NCBI GenBank assembly: GCA_963924555.1
Contig: OZ004585.1
Span: 5,717,488 to 5,781,487 of the forward strand
Length of the DNA stretch: 64,000 nucleotides
Direction: 5' to 3'
DNA from: Crambe crambe
Taxonomy: Eukaryota; Porifera; Demospongiae; Poecilosclerida; Crambeidae
This document shows positions 11,192-24,088 of this stretch, one piece after another. The notes beneath the pieces were generated by a model. That model was given only the letters and a program-made list of their open reading frames with translations. It made no database searches and was not told the DNA's origin. Numbering within the stretch: the stretch's first letter is position 1; every line of letters begins with the position of its first letter. A program made the position numbers and the translations under genes.

Positions 11192-12190
11192 ATCAGATCG
11201 ACGTACCGACTTACTGGCTATAGTCATCAAAATTCTGCTTTGGCCATCTGTTAGAGCGGCACCTAGAGGCTGATCTTTTGCTATTAATTTTGACTAAGGC
11301 TCTACTTCACTATTCGATAGCACTCGGAACACTGCTAATCTTTCTACGCCATTTTGAAGGGGGCGGGGCTTATGGGCGGAGCCACGTAAGCTTAAGTTTA
11401 GCTAGAGCCAAGGTCTTCATTTATTATCTGATGATGTTCCAGTCACTCCTTGCTAAATTACAGTACAGATGCTCATCCTATAGTAGCATTATAGCCAGTA
11501 CTTTGCTGTAGTGTAGTCAGCTCACTTCACCATGCCGTGTACATGTCATTTACATTGCTGTTGCTGTAAAGTTTTATATCAACAAAACTTAAATAGCTAA
11601 ACAAATTCTTCAACCAGAGACACTGTATGTACCTACAAAAGAGGTTTATGTAGAGCTGGCTTTGTATAGTACTGTACTGTAGCCTCCCTCATTCAACTTC
11701 AAGCACTAAGAAAAAGGATAGAAACAAGTGAGTGTAAAAAATTTCTTCAAATAAAAAGGTTAAGTAGGGATAGCCTAAAATCTAGCTGGGCTATCTATAA
11801 TGTGCTGCAGCCTCGTATGAAAAAAATCTTTGCGATATTACCTCATATAAAAGGGGTGGGGCAATTAATAGCAGTTCTCCTCATATAACACCTGCACAGG
11901 ATGTGGCCATTTGATGGCATCCACTATTATGATCACTACACCAAATGCATAAACTCCCCATACTCCTCCCTCAAGCAAGACATACGTACCATCTCAATAA
12001 TTATTTCAGTGATCACATATGTAACAATTAGCTAATGCTGTTCACTTTTTAAAATGTTCACTCCTTTCAGTACTCCATTACACTGCAGATGATCATCCTT
12101 CAAACTCTCCTCCCTGAACAGAATGAAATACTGATCATTAAATAAATTTAGTTCAATCAAGGAAGCCTTTAGTGTCTATCAATTTTCATA
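11192..12190. other. Spacer, no gene seen
   Basis: Several short frames on both strands without exon-like borders. Contains diverged ends of the GAAGAAATTTTT MITE family near 11740. Confidence 0.45.
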
Positions 12191-12212
12191 ATCACAAAGA
12201 AAAAGAATGCAA

Positions 12213-12659
12213 ACAAGTGAATGCAAAAAATTTCTTCGAAATAAAAATGTGAAGTAGGGATGCTATTATAACTGCAGCTTCATTATGAAAAGCAAGTTGC
12301 AGCATCGAAGCAGTATGGCCCAAAAATCTAGCTGGAATATGTATTATAACTGCATGCAAGAGAGTGAACTTAGTGAAGTGACCCTTACCTATCATCAAGT
12401 ACAAGATACTATTCCTACTTCACTCCCATGATCAAGGGCCAAGGGAGTGAAGTAGGAATAGTATCTCGTACTTGATGATGGGTAAGGGTCACTTCACTAA
12501 GTTCACTCTCTTGCATGCAGTTATAATACATATTCCAGCTAGATTTTTGGGCCATACTGCTTCGATGCTGCAACTTGCTTTTCATAATGAAGCTGCAGTT
12601 ATAATAGCATCCCTACTTCACATTTTTATTTCGAAGAAATTTTTTGCATTCACTTGTAC
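12213..12659. repeat. Large, nearly perfect foldback element
   Basis: About 214-bp arms around a centre near 12436: ACAAGTGAATGCAAAAAATT then TTCTTCGAAATAAAAATGTG on the left, exact-type inverse on the right. Each arm, read outward, is open for about 60 codons and gives the same peptide (GKGHFTKFTLLHAVIIHIPA...). This reflects the symmetry and is not evidence for two genes. The ends match the GAAGAAATT/TAGGGAT MITE group. Confidence 0.9.
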
Positions 12660-13572
12660 ATAATAAGAGTATCCAGGTGTGCTGTTAAGAGTCCTCGAGT
12701 GTCCCTGGTATCTATAGTCTGTAGCTACAATCTGAACAACAGTTATGTTCAGGACAGACCTTTGTAGAGAGGTTGGTTCTTTTCGGAAGTCATAATAATT
12801 TTTATAGGAAGAGTCATTTGTTCCATTTAATTTGGTTGTTGTAGAGAGTTTGGCTGCTTTTCGGAGTCCCCTTGTTCGGAGGTTTGTATAGTGACTTTAG
12901 TCAACAGTGATGATTTCAGTGTCCCAGGTGCCAACTAGGCCTTGGCAGATTATTCTAACATAAGGCAGTTCAAAATAAATTACTTGTTTAACGGATTTCC
13001 CTGCCCTATTTTTACAGAATTGAAATAAATTTAAACTTGTATATTCTCAGTATACTGATGTTTATCTAGATCCCTGTTTCTCTGTATACTAGAATATAAA
13101 TGTGATGCATAGTATACTGAGGTAGTTCATGTTTAAGTTTATTTCGTCCTGCCTCCCTATAAGAAAGGAGAAAAAATCCGTTTTAAAAGTGGAACTTCCT
13201 AATCTTACAAAAAACAGGTGCTTCTGAACAACATAAATTAGCTAGCTATCTACTGTAGGTGATTATGATACAGGATATATACCATACAGTCAGGTAAAAA
13301 AAAACTTTTAATGAATACACTCCCAGAATGAAAGTGTTCTAAGAAGTGCGCTCTGTAAAACAGTAATGTACACATGTACCTTTAATTACTGTTTACAGGA
13401 AGCATTCCTTTAGTATACAATGTACTTCTGCTCCCCAATGACTTGTCGTTTACAATTTAGGCTTGAATTTTGATTACAGAGGTGCTTTCCCAGGGAGAGA
13501 CACACTATTAAAGCTAACCCCTAGCTATTATTTATCTATAATTCTTTCTGCCTTGCAGCAGTGAACATAAGC

Positions 13573-14560
13573 ATGACTTCACTTCTGCTGTTCAATAGTA
13601 AAAGGGTCCTATCTGCTGGAAAATCTCCTTCATGTTGTTTATCCTATGGACTAATCAAACAGGGTCTGAGAAGAGTGGGGCTTCCTACCATCAGTAGCAT
13701 CCATTGTGAAAAATTTGCTTCCTTTAAAAAGGTATAGTTAGTTATCATTGATTTTAATGACTTTGTTACTCAGCTATAATTATGTAGACATTAATTTTAC
13801 CAATAGCTGTCATTTGCTATAGCTATATACTCATGTTTTATGGCAGGCTGGCTTAGTAGTATGGACATAATTTATGCAGTTGTGTGTGTGTGTGTGTCTG
13901 AGGGGGTTTTTTAAAAGCAGAAACAAAAAATGAAAATAATAAATATAACTTTGGAATGATCTTGTCCACTGCACTGCTGATTGGGATCAAGTTACAGCCT
14001 ATTTATATAGTAAAGCCTAAAACTCCCATTGATCCGAGTTAGTCAGCATTTGATACCAGTCATCAGGGGAGAACCCAATCCAATCAACACTAAGCCATGG
14101 GTTTCGGTCCCATTAATCTCCCGACCCATTGGCTAGCTCCTGGAAAGGGAGGGACCACTCCCACTAATGGAGTCTGGTAGCATAAAAGATTAGAAAGCCT
14201 AAAAGCTGTTTCCTATCACGTGGCAATTCACACTACCTCATGTGACCCATAACTTAGTCATGATCATTTCTGGTTTGCAAGCTGCCACACTGGTTGATTT
14301 TAAATAGTCAAACTTGACCTACTTACGTAGCTATATTGTATCTACCAAAATACGTATGTAAGTTTAACTAACAGATACTTATAATTATTGTACAGTGTAA
14401 TCTTTAGCTAGGTACCTGATGAAAGAGGATCTTCATGTAAACCCTGTTTTTTTGACCATGTGCTCTGATTCTTAATATTCTTTTACAGTTTCATGCATAA
14501 TTAGCTAGTTCGTGGTAAATTGTGTAGTATTTAACACTATTTTATTTCTTACTTGCATAA

Positions 14561-14626
<66 letters not shown>

Positions 14627-17600
14627 ATTATAATGGTAGAATAACATTAGAACTTAAAATGGCTAGCTATACTCTGTCTTTTATCACTCTATGAATCACT
14701 TTGTGATTCACTTTGTGATCACAGGCATATTGAAAGTGAAAGTTTTGATTAGTTGTCCATGCAGATAAGTATAGCTATGTATTAATTAGTATATGCTACT
14801 GTGGGGCATTATTATAGCTAGTCCCTAACAATCATTCAATATACTGAGCGTTTAGAAAATACCTACTCATGATGAGTGTGTCAGTTTGTATATTATTATC
14901 ATTTTAAAAAAGAAAACAAAAATAATTTAACAATTCCCAATTCACAGTACGTAGCTACACCAAGTGCATGCACTAGTGGGATGAAACCATTAGCTATTAT
15001 ACTCTCTCAAGATTTTCGGGAATTTAAATAATACTGCATGCATGTAGAAAAAGAAGAACAATGATAGTGTTGGAATTGTAGCCAGCATAAGATTGTTGAG
15101 CATACTATTATTGACAGCTTGGGAATTAGCTATAATTATGGGTTATGTGGTCTTAAAAATAATGTAAATACATTTCATCCCCCCCATTGAAAACTTTTAG
15201 CTGACAGAACCAACCATTCTACGTAGAAGGGTTGCTTTATATATAATTATTATGAAGCACAAACCTTAATGTTTTGACATTATAATCAAGTTGGAACAGT
15301 AGCTATTGGGACTCGTAAGCTATTTGACAGATTTCAGCTTCAATTATGAGGGAATAACTCTCTATGAATATTTTCTCTTACCTTGCAGCCTCAATACTTG
15401 CGCAAATATGCCAGACAGAGAAGAGAATACAGTACATGTATTGATTTTCCTGGTATTGATTTTTTATTAAAAAAAGGTATGAAGGTTGCTGAAGATAGAA
15501 CAAAGAAGGAAGACATATTAATTCTCTTTTCCAAGCCGTCTCATATGGTACAGATGAGGAATATTGAGATTAATTCAATTGAAGAAATATTTGAGAAATT
15601 GAAAAGAGATCGTGCCGACTCTGTTATCAGTGTAATTTTACTTGGTGCACCAGCTTGTGGTAAAACACAGTTAGCAAGACAGTATGGATCAAAGTATTTC
15701 AGTGTGCAAAAACAAAATCAGCCCAAGTTTCCTTTGATTGATAAAAAAATAGTCATTGTTGGTACCTTAGATGTTAGGAATGAATCAAGTCTTTGGCGAT
15801 CCTACAGCAGATTGGCTACCGAGCTACAGTGTTCAGTGAGGGCTGACAGGCAGCTGAAAGATCGACTGGCTATTTTGAAAGCTAAGGTTCAAAAGAGATT
15901 CCGAGAGAACCCTGGATGGCTTCTGATTATTGATGGAATCAATGACAACAGTAAAATTACCACAATCATGCATGCAGTAATAATAACTAGCTTTATGGCT
16001 ATCTAATTATAGCTTGCTGTAATAATTTTTTTTTATGAACATTACTATTACTATCATGCAGTGGCACATGAATACGACGATTATTGGCCCCATCCCAACT
16101 CAGAGGACTGGGGTGAAGGATGCAAAGATGCAAGTTGATGATGCTGTCAGTTTACTGAAAAAAATGAGTGATGTCTATGAAAAAGGAGCCAAGGCTGTGG
16201 TGACTACTCCATATATCAACAACAACCCATTTGATATAGCATGGTTAGTTAAATTTGCTGAATCACCCCCATGCATGTTCAATGTACAAAGGATAGGGAA
16301 GTTACCAACTATATATTCACTCTTGGGAGCTTATAGGTAGTGTCAACTAGTGTGTTACAGCATTATTATTATAATTGAGTCTAGTGTATTCACACTGGCA
16401 AGACTTATAGGCAAGGCAAAATCTCATTTGAGTTCAACTGACAAAAACTTAAGGAACAATGGGTTAAATACTAAGGAAATGACAATACAGGATGTGATGT
16501 AATGAGACCAGTTGTATATAAAATAATAATACACTACATTGAGCACCTTAATAAGTGTCACTAGCTAGTTAGGAATATGAGAGCCCCATGAGATCATTAC
16601 TAGACCATGTAGTAAAGGAGCTAAGCTTCTATGAAACTTGCTGTTTCATTTTCTTTGTGTGTGTACAGTGCTGCTATTATAATTAAGGAAGAAAGATTAA
16701 AGGATGGAAAATATGGCTTCAGCGATTTCATTAGAAGCAGAAAAAATGGTGAACCAAAACTGATGGTACCTTATTGATGGTATTAAAGTCCCAAGTGTAT
16801 AGATAGTCCTGTGATCATGCCTCAATCATGTCATATGTAGCTTGCAAGCTAATCTACAATATAGCTAAATTTGACTAGCTTGCAGCTGCTCTTGCAAACC
16901 CTGGCTGTGGAGTCAACATAATTACGGGCAGGGCCTACATACAAATAAAATATTATGGTAAAGGTTTGTCTGTATCCCCCACATATGCACTGAGGGTGTA
17001 CCTTTCATAATTGGTGAATAGCTAGATACATGCCAAATTAAAATCTGCAATTATAAAGAAATTTGACTGGCCATAGTTAGCTACTGTTGCTCAGGAAGTT
17101 CAGTCTCCATAGGTGATTCTTCTTCATTTTGAAGACTTTCTTGTTCAAAATCAGAAGTGCCTTTATTTTGATTGGTACCTTCGAGTCTTTCTGAAGCTGT
17201 TAAGAGGTTGGCAACAGATGACGATCTCAAAGTGGTAGGGCATATAGTGCATAAGGTGGAGTAGAATAAATTATTAATTTTACAGTGATACTTTTTAGGT
17301 TTTTACAGCGATGGGGATGTGTGCTCATGATCCAATTCCTAACAGTGTTATTGACAGGCTACTTGGGAAGGACATTGCTACTCTTAAATCCATCAACGAA
17401 TGTCCTCTGCTCATAGTTCCTGAGCAAAGTCCACCAGTTGATGATTTCGACAAGATACCAAGGATTTTCGCCCATTATAGCACTCTTAATCAGTTTAGGG
17501 AGGAGCTGATTTGTAAGTATCCTTCTTCCTTATTAAGTTTATGGAAATACTTATGGATAAGTGTATAAGTTTATTTTGAAGGTTTTTCTTTAGGATATTA

Positions 17601-20600
17601 GAAGCTAATTTTTAATGCAGATAAATCAAGGGAAGATAAAGGCTTACAGGACTTGCAGAGGAAACTTGTGAAGTCTGTGCTGGATGAATATGATAAAGTT
17701 TGCATTAGTGAAACCGTGAGGTCCAAATGGATCCAGCAACTGCTATTCAGACATCTCCAATGATTCTTTCACTATGAAGTATGTCTCATGATAATCTTAT
17801 AACTATTTAAGCAAGTTGATATGCCCTGCATGCTAGTGTGAACTAATAATCATGTGCACTCTTACAAATCATGAATAGCTAGCTACATGGATATATAGAT
17901 TAGACAGCTGAAGACATTGTCCTTCATAAGGGAATAGAAGTAAAGGTATAGCATAAGCCACTGTAACTGTCATTAATTTTGTGCTAAAAAAATCTAGCCT
18001 AATTTTGGCGCTACTGACTAAATGTAGGCCTATCACATAACCATTTCATTGTGTGATTTTCGCAAATCCAGTCACAATTCATTAATTAGATGCTGCAACA
18101 GTCAATTGGTTGCTTATGCTAATCATATTATATTACTACTTCTTTTCAAGAGTCAACTGCATACCAAGTAGAAAAAAACAGCTTTTCTGTATTTTTTAAA
18201 AAATATTACAGATGTGTCTCTAGAGTAGCTATGATAGTTAATGCTAACTAGATACTCACCTGAACCACATAATGAGTCTCATCTCTATCTGAAATTAAGA
18301 CTTGCAGAAAGCTAAAGAACTCTGCTTGAACATGTTCTTAGACTGCTTGCATGTGCGTGTTCTTAGATTGTTCTGTAAAAACCATCAACATGGAGATAAC
18401 CGGTAGTACAATATCTGACCTGATGCACAAAGTACATAGAGTTAGGCACTCTAAGTTAATAGCATGAAGAAGAATGAAGTTGCTTTAGAGATTCGTGATG
18501 GCACCGAAGTGCTCAGTGAAGAAATGCGCTTCGATTACATATTTCTATGTAGCTACTGTAGCTAGCTATATAGCTAGCTACTATAACTAGTTTTTTTTTC
18601 ACAGGAGGATAAAACTCATTACTTGGATCAAGATCTAAAAATTAGGCTTTCAGCCACACTAGCAATGCTCACATTGAGCTCAATCGAAATCCAGAGAAGA
18701 GCAAGAGAATCTTAGAAAAAGAACTCAAGAATTACGATCTCTGCAGTCCTTATAATAAAGCTAAGCTCGATCTGAGCTGGGCAAAAGTGTACAGGTGACT
18801 ATGGCAATGCATGTATTTATTAATATAGTGTGATAAAAATAGCTATTTTGCAATGTGCAAATTTTGACAATGAGCAAGCAATATAATTCAGCGAGCGAGG
18901 TGACTCTCAGGTCATAGGTCTACACTCCAAGCTCGCTCGCTCGCTGTCAAATGTTGCACATTGCCCTAGTAGTTTTTGCCTTGTCACCACAGTGCCGAGA
19001 CTTACGTAGTGCCAAAGGTGACTAGCTATGGTATGTACGTCGTATTAGTAACATGCACAAAATTAACGACTGTCAAACAGCGAGATAAGAGTGTACAAAC
19101 CTCATGATCGTCTGAACAGCTAGAGTAAGCCTTAAATAGCAAATAACAGAAGCTAGAAAGTCAAGTTGAGACTCTGAGTTGTGAGATAGCAGGAAGAGAG
19201 CTAAGCTGCAAGATCAGGCATGTTATAATAACAGAAAGTAAGCATGAAAGCCAACATGAAAGCATAAAATTAATAGCGAGAGCAGAGGGTACAAAGCTCA
19301 AGATCATCAAGCCCTTAAAATTGCAAGAACAGAAGCACAAGTAGCTGAAAGAGAGCCAAACTATAACTATGACTACCATAAAAGCTCGCTCACTTAATAA
19401 AATAACTATGAATAGCATAAATGAAAAAAAATGGTGTGATAATAATGACAGTGCATGCAACAAATAATATCTTCAGTCTTCAATATAACTCAAATATTTA
19501 TATACCTGCAAAAATACAGATAACCAAGTGATAATAAGTTTACTACGTGCCGAGCCTTTAAAAGACCACATAACTTGTTAGCAATACATTGCTACGTATC
19601 TGTCATATAAGTGGTGATTCCAACCAGGCAGCTGTATAGCTACATACATAGGAAGCTGTTAAGCCAAGCACCTACGATCCACTTTGATAAGCCTATAGCT
19701 AGTGCCTCTAAGACAAAATGCTGTAGAGCTCCCATTACAATTGGAGCATGCATATGCAGGTGCTACTAGCTAATTGGGGACACGTATACCATATCCAATG
19801 TGAGTCAGCTCATTCACTAATTTCATTCTCTTTATACTGTAAGTACTGCTTTATATTGCTAACATTGTGATTCCTAAGCCAGATTCTGGTAAGAGTTCTA
19901 GAGTGAATAACCTATATTTGCTGCCTGCTCGGTGATACGATATTTGTCACATCACAGGCATTTATGTGAGTATGAATCTAGTGCGTATCGGTTATCTGAT
20001 GCACTGAAAGGAATTGATCATGCTTGTGACCAGCCATCTGCCTCAGATGTTACTGAATGCTTGAAGGAATGCACTGCTCTATCATTTCTTTACCATTCTT
20101 CTGGTTATAATGAAAGGTAGCTGTAAATATTATAACTGAGTTTTAAGAATGGCTAATAAAGCTTATTGCTTTGTTCCACCATTTAAATAAAATATACCAG
20201 CAACATTAATTGTGTATGTTGCACATTAGCTATATGAGACCACCCTTCTCTTGAGTAAACATGAAATTAATCATGGATATATCATGTCAATCAGAAGGGG
20301 AATGGATTTCTCTGATCTACAGAAGACTTGTAACATGACTGTTATTCAATGCAGAGTAAACTTGGAGAAGTCTTTGAGGATTTACCAAGACCACATGGGA
20401 AAAGAATCAAACAGTCGAATTTTAGGTGAAGCAAAGTGTGCCTTTTCTCATCTGCACTTTAAAATGGGAGAATGGTCAAAGGGAAAGGAATATTTAATTG
20501 AGGCAGAAGGATTGTTTGATGAAAAAGGAGACAAGATAGTAAGTCTTGTATTTGAGACTAAGATTCAACCCTTTTAAATTTATACAGAATTTCTCAGAAC

Positions 20601-22826
20601 GTGAAAGTTTAGCAGTGGTTTACAATGAAATTGGTGATCATAAGAAAAGTATTGAGATATTAAAAGAACTGATTGAGCAGATGCAAGAATCTTACGATTT
20701 AGAGAATGCACCCTCCTCTCTGCTTTCAATTCCTTATGCTCGACTGTGCTCTGCTTATTACTATAATGGGCAAAGAAATGAAGCTTACAAGTTGATAGAG
20801 AAGTGCATTCAGTGCTTGGATCATGACTTGTTAAAGAGTACATGCTTCCTACTGTAGCTACACTTAACTACACAATGGTTGCTTTATTTTAGATGTATAT
20901 TTTTAAAAAGGTACATGTAATCCAAGAGATACTCATCTATTGGAGCCAAGTGATGTGATTATGAGACGTACACCATATTTTCCTCCATGGACAGGTGAGC
21001 AACAATATTGAATTCACACATTAGCTACATACTTTGTATAATTGGAGGGTAATATTTACAGCTGAAAAAATTATTGTGCAGAAATATTTTGTACATAAAG
21101 CACAAGGTGTGTGTGTGTGTGCGTGCGCACGTGTGCGCATGTGTGTATGTTTTCAATGAGGCTATAATTATATACAATTTACAATACAGCTAGCCTTAGG
21201 CAGTAGATGTAAATGTAGGGATTCTTTTCATACAAGGCTGTAGCAGCCCCGCCAGATTTTAGGCCATCCCTACTTTTTTGGAAGAAACTTTTTGCGCTCA
21301 TGAAAATGCACCTGCTAGTTATTGACTGAGATAGGTATTCTATAGATACAGCACTTATTTCAATCATTCTGTCTAATTTGATGTAGCCATGCACATCATC
21401 ACAACACTTTTGTGTGATTTTGGAGATATCGCTTATCCCATGAGTACTCTCATCGAGAGAATAGCAAATTTTAAGTTTGAAGACACACCACTTTTGTTGG
21501 GACGGCTGTATCGTCACAGAGGCTATTATCCAAATGCTCAGAAAATACTGGAAGAACATTTGAGAGAAAATGATGGTTATCGAAAGAATACACTCCGTGA
21601 GAAAAATAATAGCATATTTCAACTCCTGTAACTCTTTACTTTTTTACCTTATAGGTATTGGTTTGATTTGGGCTGAACTTGGTAAAGTTTACAGAAGGCA
21701 GGGTTACATCATCAAAGGACTGAGAGCTTTTGAGAAAGCATATAACATTTACAAACAATTTTATGTTAATATCAACCATCCTGAGGTTAGCTAGTTAGCT
21801 ATGCATGTATGGCTAATTCTTACACATTTCAGAGCACAATTTTTGGTTGGCAGCTTATAAGCACTACATTGTCAGCACAGTGATTATAAACATGCACCTA
21901 GGGAAAATGTATTGCTCAAAATACTATATTCGAAATTAATTTTTATTAAGTCCACTAGCTATAGCTAACTACACAGGACATCATTACTCTTTGAATAGCT
22001 ATATCTGACAACCTCCATGCAGGTGGCATTTATGCAGGCAAAATTAGGTCGAGTAGTACAACTGAATGGAAACAAACAACTTGGAATGGAGATGATGAAG
22101 AATGCCGTAGAGATCTACAGACAACACATGGAAAATGAATCCTGCAGCTCCAAGAATATCCATGTCACAATCAGATATGCTCAGATGCTGTCTTCTCTTG
22201 GCATTGTATTGTGTTACGAATATCCTCCTGACAAAATGGATGAAGTTTTGCAATATCTCTATGAAGCTCTCGCTCTGCAAGACTCTACTTTAGACCAAAA
22301 GAGTATCAATCGCATACAAACTCTGTATTATATCGGTTGTGCTCTTCAGAAAAAAGGAGATCCAGAAAAGGCCAGAGAAAAAATGATAGAATCCCTGAAA
22401 CTGATTCGTGACATTAATAATAGCCACCCATACGAAGCTTCAATATGTATTGGCTTGGGTCGTTTGTTGCAAAAATCTGACCCTGAAGAAGCAGAGAAGT
22501 ATATGAAAGATGCCTTTGTGATTCGTAAGCTACCGGAAAAATTTTCTTCTGATGCACACTGGAAAGTTGCCTTTGCTTATCAAAACATTGGAGGGATAAT
22601 GAGGGATAAAGGATCAATAAATGACGCCTTTGATTATTTCCTGGATGCCAATGATATGTTCATGCGTTTGATCGAGAGAGAATCTTTGGAGTGTGAAGAC
22701 TGGCTAGATTCCCGTTCATCCTCCGCTCCAGATTACGGCATTGATATTATAGAGCGCTGGAAAAAAGACAAAGAGAAGCTCCGTAACGAAATGCATAGGC
22801 TGGTCAGCAGACAATCAAAGGAATGA
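13573..22826 (+). CDS. NB-ARC-TPR STAND protein, multi-exon, possibly decaying
   Basis: Exons by eye: 13573-13731, 15389-15950, 16062-16243, 16669-16765, 17299-17512, 17621-17778, 18605-18794, 19958-20116, 20256-20538, 20588-20853, about 20910-20994, 21387-21596, 21655-21785 and 22023-22826. Most joints are GT-AG and in phase; the protein is about 1160 residues. Exon 1 is Arg/Ser-rich (MTSLLLFNSKRVLSAGKS), like a mitochondrial presequence. Exon 2 has the P-loop GAPACGKTQLARQ and Walker B WLLIIDGIND; the next exons carry EDWGEG and DAVSLLKK parts of an NB-ARC. From 18.6 kb on are TPR repeats (e.g. LIWAELGKVYRRQGYIIKGL; ALQKKGDPEKAREKM). Oddities: frame changes near 16110-16135 (with loss of the usual segment after WGEG), near 17740 and near 18664, and an unclear joint at 20853-20910. 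Family knowledge: an ATP/ADP switch with TPR sensor, e.g. in innate immunity. Confidence 0.75.
14563..14624. repeat. (GT)n microsatellite in intron 1 of the NB-ARC gene
   Basis: About 31 uninterrupted GT units. A shorter TG run lies near 13881-13897 and a GT/GC-mixed run near 21107-21145 in a later intron. Confidence 0.98.
18222..18540 (+). repeat. Exon-like repeated unit inside an intron (copies at 46656-47140)
   Basis: Shares ACTAGATACTCACCTGAACC, AAGCTAAAGAACTCTGCTTG, CATCAACATGGAGA and GAAGTTGCTTTAGAGATTCG with two tandem copies near 46.7-47.1 kb. The last part can be read from an ATG as M-KK-NEVALEIRDGTEVL before a possible splice site. It may be a duplicated first exon plus 5' flank of an unknown gene family. 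Confidence 0.6.
18850..18972. repeat. MITE with GCGAGCGAGC ends in an intron
   Basis: GCAATGTGCAAATTTTGACA at the left and TGTCAAATGTTGCACATTGC at the right are inverted. It contains GTGACTCTCAGGTCATAGG and CTCGCTCGCTCGCTG, linking it to the 8575 and 44018 repeats. Confidence 0.75.
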
Positions 22827-23389
22827 GCAAAAAACTGACTGTTTTTAAACTTAAGTTGTAGCTATCATTAGTTGTTATTGTGTTCTCTTCTATTTTTGAC
22901 TGTTTTTCATAATGAATGACTGTGTGATCTTGCCAAAATTTTGGTTGGTAGCTAGGGATACATCTGAAATGTTCAAAAATGGATCATAAGCTGCAAGCCT
23001 AATGATCTCTCCATAATTATCTTTGCAAATAACGGACATTAATGGCTAGTACACTAAATTCAACACTGATACGTATGTGCCCTAACCACATAATTTAACC
23101 CATAAATTATTATAGAGGGCTATAGCTATGTGAGACAAAGGCAAACATTCAGTTTGGGAAATGATTATCAATACGTGATGATTTTCTATTGCATATACCA
23201 GTGTACGTACATATATACACAGTGTATGCCACATATATTATGCCAGTGTACAGCTACCAGTATAGCTATACATGCATACCTGCATGTATGCTTACTATAC
23301 TCATTAATGGTCTACCTGTTTGCACGTACAAAGGTATGATTGTGTTTACTGTGTATACATTGTAAAATTAATGTAAAAACATGTAGCTA
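22827..23389. other. Spacer after the NB-ARC-TPR gene
   Basis: AT-rich 3' flank. A few short frames, no exon signals. Confidence 0.5.
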
Positions 23390-23465
23390 GCTAGTTTATA
23401 CTAACAATTCCTATTACCTCCTATACACAACAATAATTACGCTGATTCCTCTCCAGATGGACAAA
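23390..23465 (+). promoter_or_regulatory. 5'-flank-like segment shared with RTK paralogs
   Basis: AGCTAGTTTATACTAACAAT, TCCTATTACC and ACAACAATAATTACGCTGAT, TCCTCTCC match the sequence just upstream of the plus RTK pseudogene (34335-34410: AGTTTACACTAGCAATTCCT; CAACAATAATTACGCCGATT) and, inverted, upstream of the minus RTK (45785-45815). It is probably a conserved promoter or 5' UTR of a fourth family member, which would be the receptor remnant at 25034. Confidence 0.45.
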
Positions 23466-24088
23466 ACAACAGAACAGATACTCCAACTGAAGCGAAAACA
23501 GCCATGATGCAGTGGCTATCTAGCTACATCAATGTCTGAGAAAAAGACATATGGAGTGAAGATCCCTAATCCCACATAATTATAGAGCATTTTTAACTCC
23601 CTGGACACACATTATATTAATGGGAGTGTGTGGTTTCGGAAAATCAATAAGGAGCATGTCATTCTGAGTTTGTCCACATTTTGAAGGGTCGATAGCTAGT
23701 CATTTGTATTGTCAGCTAACATGATTATTTATCCAGCCTGTCTCTTAGTTGGCTGATCAGCTGAAGCAATTAATTTTTACTAAGACATATGCATAGACTG
23801 AGAAATGTGAGTACCAGTAGCTATACAGAATTCAATGCAGACATATTAAAATTTAAAGTTTCAAATTGGTGTTGATGAAGTTCATTGACTGCTGTTTAAT
23901 AGGTATAAAATTAGTGTAGTGGGCATGCAATAAGCTTAGTTGATAAGATATATAACTACGTAATTTAGCTATACCCCAGAACATGGCCACAACTAGGCCT
24001 ATTATTATCCATCACAGTACAAAATGAAGATTTATTTCTTGTCCCCTGAGTGTCTTCTTAGTCATTAATCAGTCATGCCTGTAGCCAG

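Noticed and set aside
14512..14694. Frame with a poly-Cys/Val run
   Set aside because: It is a translation of the (GT)n microsatellite inside an intron.
21179..21622. 147-codon minus frame
   Set aside because: It overlaps the TPR exon at 21387-21596 on the plus strand, whose splice phases fit; antisense shadow.
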